This document shows positions 23,026-28,562 of a DNA stretch of 28,562 nt, in pieces (position 1 is the stretch's first letter; each line of letters starts with the position of its first letter). The stretch comes from Bdellovibrionaceae bacterium UBA2316 (GTDB taxonomy: Bacteria > Bdellovibrionota > Bdellovibrionia > Bdellovibrionales > Bdellovibrionaceae). Location of the stretch: assembly GCA_002345205.1 (NCBI GenBank), contig DDVI01000101.1, positions 1 through 28,562 of the forward strand, in the 5' to 3' direction. The position numbers and the translations under genes are program-made. The notes under the pieces are model-generated. The model had not been told where the DNA came from. It worked only from the letters and a program-made list of their open reading frames with translations, and ran no database searches.

Positions 23026-24273
23026 TTGAAATTTGATAAGTTTTTCCTATCTGAAGATCTTTTGCGTAATCTAAACGACAATGGATTTTTTCGTACCACT
23101 GATATTCAATTTAAAGCGATTCCATCAATTTTGAAGGGTGAAGACGTACTAGCCATCGCCCAGACGGGTACGGGTAAAACGGCGGCATTTGCGATTCCAA
23201 TAATAAATACGATCCATGAACAAAAAACCAGTAAGCGCTCAAACGGTGTTAAATGTTTGGTGATGGTGCCGACCCGCGAACTAGCCCAACAGATCGGTGA
23301 AGTATTTAATATGCTATGCAAGCATACCAAAGTAAAAGCCTTCGCCGTATTCGGCGGCGTTGAACACGATCGTCAAATTGAAAAACTGCAAGGCGGCCTA
23401 GATATCGTGATTGCAACACCAGGACGCATGTACGATTTGATCCATCACGGTCATCTGGAATTGCGTTACGTGACGACATTGGTACTGGATGAAGCCGACC
23501 GAATGCTGGATTTAGGTTTCATCGATGAAGTTAAAATTATTAAGCGTAAACTGGTTCAACGGCATCAAACGTTGTTCTTTTCAGCGACGATCAATCCTGA
23601 AATTAAAAAACTTGCTTACTCGCAAGTGAATTCAAGTGCGATTCGTATTCAGATTGCCCCTGAAGACCCCATTTCAAAAAATGTAACCCATTACGTTATG
23701 TTCGTTGAAACTGACGATAAGCGTTTTTTCCTAGCGGAGTATTTAAATCAAAACCCAGATGGAAAATTTGTAATTTTCGTACGTACAAAGGTGCGTGCAG
23801 AACGGGTAGCTAATGCCATAGCGAAACTCAACATCAGCGCGCTAACTATGCATGGCGATAAAGAACAACAGGAACGCAGTGATGTAATGAAACAGTTCCG
23901 CGCGAATGAGAGCCGAATCTTGATCGCAACAGATATCAGCGCCCGCGGTATTGATATCAACGACGTGACTCACGTAATTAACTACGACCTTCCGGAAAAA
24001 CCAGAAAACTATGTCCACCGCATTGGCCGAACAGGTCGAGGAATGAACAAAGGCCTAGCGATTTCATTTTGCAGCAAAGAAGAAAAACCACTACTAGAAG
24101 AAATCGAAAAACTAATCAAGAAAGACATCACGGTATTCAACGTCAGCAAAAATGAATATAAAGCCGTAATCGAAGCACCTCCGCCAAAAAAAGAGGGCAT
24201 GAACTTTCAGGAATTGATCGCATACGAAGAGAGCTTGATGCAACCACGACGCAAGAAGAAGCGCAAGACGTAG
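23026..24273 (+). CDS. DEAD-box ATP-dependent RNA helicase (RhlE-like)
   Basis: This 415-residue helicase has the full motif set: Q motif (TTDIQFKAIPSILKG), motif I AQTGTGKT, Ia PTRELAQQ, GG, TPGR, II VLDEADRML, III FSATI, IV FVIFVRTK, V ATDISARGIDI and VI HRIGRTGR. The C-terminal tail is short and basic (MQPRRKKKRKT), as in RhlE-type proteins, without an RNA-recognition domain. The TTG start is supported by GAGG five bases upstream and an in-frame TAA at 23008. It remodels RNA, probably in ribosome assembly or decay. It is divergent from the exonuclease/RNase H pair. Confidence 0.95.
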   Translation: MKFDKFFLSEDLLRNLNDNGFFRTTDIQFKAIPSILKGEDVLAIAQTGTGKTAAFAIPIINTIHEQKTSKRSNGVKCLVMVPTRELAQQIGEVFNMLCKHTKVKAFAVFGGVEHDRQIEKLQGGLDIVIATPGRMYDLIHHGHLELRYVTTLVLDEADRMLDLGFIDEVKIIKRKLVQRHQTLFFSATINPEIKKLAYSQVNSSAIRIQIAPEDPISKNVTHYVMFVETDDKRFFLAEYLNQNPDGKFVIFVRTKVRAERVANAIAKLNISALTMHGDKEQQERSDVMKQFRANESRILIATDISARGIDINDVTHVINYDLPEKPENYVHRIGRTGRGMNKGLAISFCSKEEKPLLEEIEKLIKKDITVFNVSKNEYKAVIEAPPPKKEGMNFQELIAYEESLMQPRRKKKRKT

Positions 24274-24393
24274 GTATATCCATCGTGGGCAGAGCAGAAT
24301 CGTCGCGTGTTAAGCGGGTCAGGTCAATACACTTGATCGCATGAAAACGCGATACAAAGTGAGTGGCATAGAGATTACAATTCCGAAGAAATT

Positions 24394-24840
24394 TTATAAA
24401 ATATTTTGCTTTGATTGATAGTTGCAATAGGTTTCTGCGCTAGATTCTAGAATTTTATGGTAAGGGACATCGTTTAATATTTGAGATAAAATTTTAGAAG
24501 CCTTTTGGGCGCATAAATTGAATTCGTTATCTTTCGATATAGATAGATAACGAGTATGCTGATACCAAATATTTTTCTTAGCCTGTAGATCAATCTCTCC
24601 AAAGGAGGAGAAAATTTGCAGGACCCAATCGTATCGCATAAGTTCATCTTTTAGAGTTGTGTGAACTTCGTCGTAAAATGATTCAGCAGTGCCAGGCCAA
24701 TAGCGTAACACATCTAAAGCGCTTCCATCACAGATTACTAGTTTGTCCTCAGCGCCACTACATACTAAATCTTCTAATTCTCTTTGAAACAAAAAAAGTG
24801 CTTTTTGATAGATTTTATGACCAGAATTATTCTTTGCTTT
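24394..24840 (-). pseudogene. 5'-truncated AAA-type NTPase (AAA_28-like), cut by an IS fragment
   Basis: About 148 codons of a P-loop NTPase remain. The frame enters from the IS junction near 24840 (KIYQKALFLFQRELEDLV) and continues with LVICDGSALDVLRYWPG, a Walker B-like segment as in the AAA_28/NadR-like group, and TLKDELMRYDWVLQIFSS to the TAA at 24394-24396. The P loop and start codon are gone. Only a TTG at 24792 offers internal initiation, giving 132 residues without Walker A, so the product cannot bind ATP normally. The missing part is not found on the other side of the IS fragment, so a deletion accompanied the insertion. The family assignment is moderate. Confidence 0.65.
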
Positions 24841-25202
24841 CTATATTCCGGCCGGTGACGTATTGTGGATCCATCGTTTAACCAAAGCCTTGCGCGCTTT
24901 GGTTGCTTTGCTGGAACTTTTAATCCTTCTTGGCGCCAAATTAGCTCAATTCGTTTTTTATTCACCAAATAGCCTTCGTCCCTGATCATTTCGGTTACGC
25001 GTTCATAACCGTAGCGACCAAATTCACGAGCTATCTCAATCGTTCTTTTTCGAATAAAATCGTCAAAATCATTTTGAATAATTTTATACCTTTGTGTTGA
25101 TCTTGATTGTTCGATCACGCGACAAGCCCTGCGTTCGTTCACAGAAAGCACTTTTGTGACATGCATGATAGCTTCACGTCTGCGTGCAGGGCTTAGAAGT
25201 TT
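24841..25202 (-). pseudogene. IS3-family transposase orfB, N-terminal fragment lacking the DDE domain
   Basis: The fragment reads KLLSPARRREAIMHVTKVLSVNERRACRVIEQ and on through GRYGYERVTEMIRDEGYLVNKKRIELIWRQEGLKVP to LWLNDGSTIRHRPEY, the usual N-terminal HTH_21 part of IS3-type OrfB. After RPEYR the sequence leaves the family and runs into unrelated DNA, with a stop at 24774-24776. It would be reached by -1 frameshifting from orfA: an A-AAA-G motif lies at 25216-25220 (minus strand), and the shifted frame continues as RSIQGKLLSPA. No catalytic Asp or Glu remains. Confidence 0.85.
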
Positions 25203-25471
25203 CCCTTGGATACTTCTTTTAAAATTTGATTATCAATCGACAGATCTGCAACTAATTTTTTTAATCGCTGATTTTCAATTTCGAGTTCTTTTAATTTTTT
25301 AGCCTGTGATAAATCCATGCCGGCATATTCTTTTTTCCAGCGATAATAAGATTGAATTGGGATATCATGCTTGCGCACAGCATCTTCTATTGTCATCACT
25401 TTGCCAGCCTCAATTTCTATCGTTCGAAGATGTTGAATAATCTGTTCTGTTGTATATTTCTTCCTAGCCAT
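25193..25471 (-). CDS. IS3-family transposase orfA (HTH_8-type)
   Basis: This 92-residue DNA-binding subunit has an N-terminal HTH (KKYTTEQIIQHLRTIEIEAG, VRKHDIPIQSYYRWKKEYAGM) and a leucine-zipper tail (LKELEIENQRLKKLVADLSIDNQILKEV), the classic OrfA layout. It is intact and has a possible ribosome site (AAGAAGGGG), but without OrfB it could only act as a repressor at the remaining terminal repeat. Confidence 0.9.
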   Translation of the reverse strand: MARKKYTTEQIIQHLRTIEIEAGKVMTIEDAVRKHDIPIQSYYRWKKEYAGMDLSQAKKLKELEIENQRLKKLVADLSIDNQILKEVSKGNF

Positions 25472-25533
25472 AAAGAACCCCTTCTTTATCCAAATCCTAC
25501 CTTAGGACCTGGACTATGTTAAGGGGGTTGGGT

Positions 25534-25693
25534 CACTTAAAGACCTCGAGCTCATTTAAGGCTTTAGAAAGCTCACCTCTAAATTGTCGCCTATGCCAAT
25601 AAATGATTTGTTTTTGGGGTATTAGTGGCTGCAATATCTCCAAGATGTCGCCGGCGCGCGCGTATTGAAAATATTTCCTGCATAAAAGACTGC
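25534..25693 (-). pseudogene. Possible remnant of a coding region cut by the IS end
   Basis: An open minus-strand frame of about 52 codons (LLCRKYFQYARAGDILEILQ, YWHRRQFRGELSKALNELEV) runs into the IS terminus, where the IS supplies its stop (TGA of TGACCC). It has a protein-like composition but no ATG, and a TAA precedes it. It may be the remnant of a gene interrupted by the IS. Family unknown; support is weak. Confidence 0.3.
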
Positions 25694-25757
25694 AGTTTTA
25701 TAAATAAGAAATCGACGTATCCTGTGCACCAAGTAAAAAATTATTTAAGGAGAATTC

Positions 25758-26153
25758 ATGAAAAAATATTTCGGAAGCATATTGTTGATTTTTGTTACAT
25801 TCTTTTCTGTTTTTGCAAAAGCTGATTTAGAATGCCAAACCGGTAGCCCAAGAGACAAAAGGGTCGTAAAAATTGAAGGAAAATTTCCTGGATTTATTAG
25901 ATTATATGAGATGGACACTATGACCGGTTTGGCAGACCAACGCAATATGCGTATTTTCGATTCCAATTTTCCGGAAACGAAATCTGGCTATTTGAGATTT
26001 TCTGGTCAAAAAAGGATAGGAACTTTCGACTGGGAAAATATTTTAGTTAGTGTAAATACGAATACAAAACAGGGTGCACTGACTGTGTCTTATAACGATC
26101 CAAAAAGAAAGAGTTGGAGTTTAAATTTTACTTGCACCTCACTTTCATACTAA
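25758..26153 (+). CDS. Small exported protein, unknown function
   Basis: This 131-residue protein has a Sec signal peptide (MKKYFGSILLIFVTFFSVFAKA, predicted cleavage after AKA). The mature part of about 109 residues is beta-rich with two Cys (LECQTGS near its start, FTCTSLSY at its end) that could form a disulfide closing a small beta sandwich or barrel. AAGGAG is well placed before the ATG. No family recognised. It lies alone next to the IS remnant. Confidence 0.75.
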   Translation: MKKYFGSILLIFVTFFSVFAKADLECQTGSPRDKRVVKIEGKFPGFIRLYEMDTMTGLADQRNMRIFDSNFPETKSGYLRFSGQKRIGTFDWENILVSVNTNTKQGALTVSYNDPKRKSWSLNFTCTSLSY

Positions 26154-26473
26154 ATTATTGTCCAAACCCCTTCATTTTTAGGCATGGAAGGTCTTTCTTA
26201 ATGAGCTTTTTTGCAATCCGAGGTGGAGTAAAATTCCATCACCCACCTCCAAATTTCCTGTAAGGAAAGTCTCAAAAACACATCTAAGCATCGAAAAACA
26301 TTAACTAGGGATTTCAATTACTTATTTAAGTTCGTTCGTTTAAACATAACTTTTTATAATAGAAAATAATACCCTTTGGTGGCTTTTAGGTGGCACTGCT
26401 GGTGGCATTTTGTTTTTTGAAACACGGAATTGAACCGTGGTGGAAAGTGGCGCCAGGAAACGCACCCCGCATA
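26154..26473. other. Gene-free stretch with a hairpin, short direct repeats and a T-arm-like hairpin
   Basis: No convincing ORF is present. GAGGTGG (26220-26226) pairs with CCACCTC (26243-26249) without a T run. GGTGGC occurs at 26378, 26389 and 26401. On the minus strand 26423-26439 reads CACGG-TTCAATT-CCGTG, which fits the tRNA T-arm consensus, but I could not build anticodon, D and acceptor arms around it, and no CCA follows. A degraded attachment site of a past integrative element is possible. Confidence 0.4.
26378..26406 (+). repeat. Three GGTGGC direct repeats at 11-12 bp spacing
   Basis: GGTGGC starts at 26378, 26389 and 26401, close to one helical turn apart, and lies just before the T-arm-like hairpin. 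Such spacing suits protein binding such as recombinase arm sites, but chance is not excluded. Confidence 0.5.
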
Positions 26474-27430
26474 CTAATTGAGATTTTTTCTGATTCGAGA
26501 GTAATCCGAATTTATAATTCCTAAGCAGAAAGGGTACTTTCGCGCATAGCCTTGGAAAAATATTCGGGCATCTTGTTTTGTGACTTGAGATCCGAAAACT
26601 CTAACAAATTCCTCTTCGCCTTGGGTTATATATTTCATAAAACCTGAATAGGACTGTTCAGCGTTTTCAGGAGTAAGGTTTGAAGTTAAGTAGGCTAAAA
26701 TTCGTTGAGCTACTTCTGTGGCATCTTTCTTAAGAATTTCTAAAGTTCGCTTAATATAAATCGGCTCATAAAGTCCTTCGTAAGCTGCGCCTGTCAGCAT
26801 CATTGAAGAACCCAGGCGTTTAAAATTTTCATGGCCGATACTTTCACGAATCTGTTCGACCATTTCTTTGGTACAAGATTTATCCGTTCCGAGGGGCCAC
26901 AATAAAAGCCTTGGAACATTAGGTTTAGGGTTATCTTGAGAAATATACTTTATCTGCTTTGGAGGTATATGGTTTGCGTAATCTTTCATTACTTCTGAAA
27001 GTGCCATAACCGCCGTAAAGGCGTGCCCCATTGTTTGAACTTCGTCTTGAGTGAAATCAGATTTTTTCGCAAGGCCGTCACCTAATTTTTCCAAATTAGG
27101 ATTTGAAAATCTCAAAAAATTTACGGCTAATAATGAAGCCGCTTTATTTTTTTGAGTTGCAGATTGGGAATTTGAATAATCCTTAAGGGCTTGCTTGATT
27201 TCGCTCTTAGAGCCATAAATTTTAGTTAAAACTGATTGTACTGACTTCAGACCATCATCTACAGCTTGTTTCATTATTTTTAAATCGGGAAGCTGCATAT
27301 CTATATTTTTTGTTTTGAATTCGTTCAGTGTAGATTGAATCTTCAGAAGGTCATTTTTGCTTATGCTTTCGGCGTGGCTTGTAACTGACAGAACGTAAAT
27401 GATAAAAATAAATATTAATTTTTGGTACAT
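26474..27430 (-). CDS. Exported protein of unknown function, third gene of the toxin-antitoxin operon
   Basis: This 318-residue protein has a Sec signal peptide (MYQKLIFIFIIYVLSVTSHA). The mature part is mainly helical and charged, with no recognised domain. Visible features are a helical N-terminal half (LLKIQSTLNEFKTKN, IKQALKDYSNSQSATQKNKAA), a Trp-Pro segment (LLLWPLGTDKSCTKEMVEQI) and a C-terminal Cys (YPFCLGIINSDY). Its ATG is six bases after the antitoxin stop, so it is almost surely in that operon. No clear ribosome site lies in the gap (AAAATTCT), suggesting coupling to antitoxin translation. A third gene for an exported protein is not usual in this toxin-antitoxin family. Confidence 0.75.
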   Translation of the reverse strand: MYQKLIFIFIIYVLSVTSHAESISKNDLLKIQSTLNEFKTKNIDMQLPDLKIMKQAVDDGLKSVQSVLTKIYGSKSEIKQALKDYSNSQSATQKNKAASLLAVNFLRFSNPNLEKLGDGLAKKSDFTQDEVQTMGHAFTAVMALSEVMKDYANHIPPKQIKYISQDNPKPNVPRLLLWPLGTDKSCTKEMVEQIRESIGHENFKRLGSSMMLTGAAYEGLYEPIYIKRTLEILKKDATEVAQRILAYLTSNLTPENAEQSYSGFMKYITQGEEEFVRVFGSQVTKQDARIFFQGYARKYPFCLGIINSDYSRIRKNLN

Positions 27431-27436
27431 AGAATT

Positions 27437-27751
27437 TTAACTCGCCTTTTTCTTCTTGGATTTGTTCTTAGGCTTTACTTCCAGTGAGAGTCCTAAATGA
27501 TCCATGATCTGTGTGACAAGCTCAAAGCTAGGATTTGCATCTTTATCAAAGACTTTATAAAGAGTTCGGCGATTAATTCCAGAAGTTTCAGCTAGTTTCG
27601 ACATGCCATGAGCCTTTGCGATATCGCCTAAAGCGATCGGAAGAAAATCGAGATCGTTGTCAACGATTGCAGCCATTAGATAGTGTGAAGCAAATTCGGG
27701 ATCGCGAAGCTTTGCAGTGAGATCTTCATTAAAACTTGTTCCTTTAGCCAT
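27437..27751 (-). CDS. Antitoxin of HI1420-type addiction module (HTH protein)
   Basis: This 104-residue protein follows the pattern of the probable addiction module antidote family (HI1420-like). It has an N-terminal FNEDLTAKLRDPEFASHYLMAAI, then the HTH LGDIAKAHGMSKLAETSGINRRTLYKVF with NPSFELVTQIMDHLGLSLEV, and a Lys-rich end (KPKNKSKKKKAS). It is expected to bind the toxin and repress the operon. Start at 27751 has AAGGAG seven bases upstream; the open frame continues to 27826 but only through toxin-coding sequence. It overlaps the toxin gene by eight bases. Confidence 0.9.
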   Translation of the reverse strand: MAKGTSFNEDLTAKLRDPEFASHYLMAAIVDNDLDFLPIALGDIAKAHGMSKLAETSGINRRTLYKVFDKDANPSFELVTQIMDHLGLSLEVKPKNKSKKKKAS

Positions 27752-28082
27752 TTTGATTCTCCTTAAAAATAATCCAATAAGTTTTCGCTTTTTCAATATC
27801 GGCCGTTTGGGTTTTCTTTGATCCACCGATTAAAAGCAAGATGACCTCATCTTCGTGGATTCCATAATAAATACGAAAACCAGGACCGTAGTTGATTCGA
27901 AGTTCTTGAACCCCGTCACCGACAGATTTATGATCTCCAAAGTTGCCAAGGCCTGCTTGCCGGATACGCTTATAAAGAATGGCTTGTGTCATTTTGTCTT
28001 TGATAGAGTGTAGCCATTCTTGAGCTGGTAATTTTCCACCCGGAGTTCTAAAGTATTCGACAAGACGTTCTTTAATCTTCAC
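27744..28082 (-). CDS. RelE/ParE-superfamily toxin of HI1419 type
   Basis: This protein of about 112 residues matches the HI1419-like toxin family: VKIKERLVEYFRTPGGKLPAQEWL, a KDKMTQAILYKRIRQAGLGNFGDHKSVGDGVQELRI core, YGPGFRIYYG, and IILLLIGGSKKTQTADIEKAKTYW. In this fold such proteins are ribosome-dependent mRNA interferases or gyrase poisons; which one is not evident. I chose GTG 28082 because the family N-terminus begins there. The longer frame to 28226 crosses the promoter and operator. No ribosome site precedes the GTG, and the predicted transcription start coincides with it, suggesting a leaderless mRNA. Toxin-first gene order fits this family. Confidence 0.88.
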   Translation of the reverse strand: MKIKERLVEYFRTPGGKLPAQEWLHSIKDKMTQAILYKRIRQAGLGNFGDHKSVGDGVQELRINYGPGFRIYYGIHEDEVILLLIGGSKKTQTADIEKAKTYWIIFKENQNG

Positions 28083-28088
28083 GTTTAA

Positions 28089-28117
28089 ATTGTGCCCTAT
28101 AAGGCACAAAATGTCAA
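28089..28117 (-). promoter_or_regulatory. Promoter and operator of the toxin-antitoxin operon
   Basis: On the minus strand TTGACA (28112-28117) and CACAAT (28089-28094) are 17 bases apart, a standard sigma-70 layout. A 20-bp near-palindrome, TTGTGCCCTATAAGGCACAA on the + strand (28090-28109), with one mismatched pair, lies between and over these boxes, so a bound repressor would exclude polymerase. The antitoxin, alone or with toxin, is the likely ligand. Confidence 0.75.
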
Positions 28118-28382
28118 TAGCGTAAAAATTGGTGGAAACTAGGAGGAAAGACGAACGTAACTGCGCGTAATCAAGTATAACCGGACACCACCTCCATTCT
28201 TCTTTCGAAGAAATCCAGAAAACCAAAAAAACGAAAATGTTCTAAGTACTTAAAATCACGAGAATTCGTTTTTGCTAATCGGCTCTGAAATATCAAGAAA
28301 CGCCTCCAAATTTCATCGCTTTGCTACCAGCCTTAAAGCCGCTCACACACTCATTTTTATTTAAAAACGAAGGTAGAAAAAT
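28118..28382. other. AT-rich intergenic stretch
   Basis: No ORF with a protein-like composition was found. AAAAACGAA (28227-28235) can pair with TTCGTTTTT (28265-28273), a weak hairpin with a 29-base loop. GAAGG (28370-28374) serves the following gene. Nothing else stands out. Confidence 0.4.
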
Positions 28383-28562
28383 ATGGCAGGTGCGATTAAA
28401 CTCATAAAATTTATAATTTGGTTTTCACTTGCTTTGGGGGCAACGGATACCCTCTTTGAAGCCACCGAATACTTAGGTAAGGAGGCAGTTAAAGCGCATC
28501 AAAAAGGTGGGGTTAAATTTAAGCACATAGACCTATTGTTTAGACAATGTAAGAAAGCGAGC
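28383..28562 (+). CDS. Small hydrophobic-N-terminus protein, partial (runs off window)
   Basis: An open frame of 60 codons starts at ATG 28383 and is still open at the window end. It begins MAGAIKLIKFIIWFSLALGA, a possible membrane anchor or signal-like helix, followed by a polar, Lys-rich part (EYLGKEAVKAHQKGGVKFKH). GAAGG lies about eight bases upstream. No family recognised. The reading depends on the sequence beyond the window. Confidence 0.5.
   Translation, partial: MAGAIKLIKFIIWFSLALGATDTLFEATEYLGKEAVKAHQKGGVKFKHIDLLFRQCKKAS

Larger units (their letters stand above)
24841..25535 (-). mobile_element. Truncated IS3-family (IS407-like) insertion sequence
   Basis: On the minus strand the element reads: terminal inverted repeat at 25505-25535 (starting TGACCCAACCCCCTTAAC), orfA (25193-25471), then orfB only as far as RPEYR near 24841. 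The rest of orfB, holding the whole DDE catalytic core, and the other terminal repeat are missing. About 0.7 kb of an expected 1.2-1.3 kb remains. It cannot transpose by itself. It is joined directly to a truncated NTPase gene. I found no target-site duplication, as expected when one end is deleted. Confidence 0.88.

Noticed and set aside
25625..25825. 66-residue + strand open frame
   Set aside because: It overlaps the well-supported exported-protein gene in another frame and has no ribosome site.
26423..26500. A complete tRNA gene on the minus strand
   Set aside because: The T arm fits, but no acceptor stem, D arm or seven-base anticodon loop of normal geometry can be drawn and no CCA follows.

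Overview
The window looks like a chromosomal segment of a Bdellovibrio-type predatory bacterium (Bdellovibrionota). This is an inference from moderate-to-low GC, frequent TTG/GTG starts, a histone H1-like lysine-rich tail fused to a SWIB domain, an outer-surface lipoprotein with an FQNC-type lipobox, many small secreted proteins and secreted proteases. No rRNA, complete tRNA, CRISPR array or phage structural gene is visible.

Layout. (1) 1-3574, + strand: a tight signalling operon with the 3' end of a sensor histidine kinase, a CheA-type kinase, a receiver protein, CheW and a second receiver protein; no chemoreceptor gene is in view. (2) 3575-9332: conserved housekeeping and chromatin genes: a small hypothetical, ettA (ABC-F), a J-domain protein, the H1/SWIB protein, then map-ahcY behind a long leader that can fold into an elaborate RNA structure. 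(3) 9336-10721: a two-gene divergent module (small membrane protein and a SufR-like Cys-rich regulator) with a palindromic operator between them, bounded by copies of a 31-bp dispersed repeat in opposite orientation. (4) 10719-17434: orn with a secreted HMA metal-binding protein, then two decayed secreted proteases (a prolyl oligopeptidase with one nonsense codon and one poly-A frameshift, and a trypsin-like protease with a frame-breaking deletion after GDSGGP), a small membrane protein and a large Ig-repeat lipoprotein. (5) 17620-24273: mostly conserved single genes: two NPP-motif methyltransferases, DUF1428 and DUF1993 proteins, an alpha/beta hydrolase, RNase H, a DEDDy exonuclease and a DEAD-box helicase. 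(6) 24394-28562: an accessory zone with a truncated NTPase fused to a truncated IS3-family element, small secreted proteins, a tRNA T-arm-like scar beside short direct repeats, and a HI1419/HI1420-type toxin-antitoxin operon whose third gene encodes an exported protein of unknown function.

The best candidates for something not yet described are the structured leader RNA before map-ahcY (about 6925-7142), the repeat-bounded regulator/membrane-protein module (9352-10721), and the toxin-antitoxin-exported-protein operon (26474-28117), whose toxin mRNA is predicted to be leaderless. None of these could be tested here by folding, alignment or database search.
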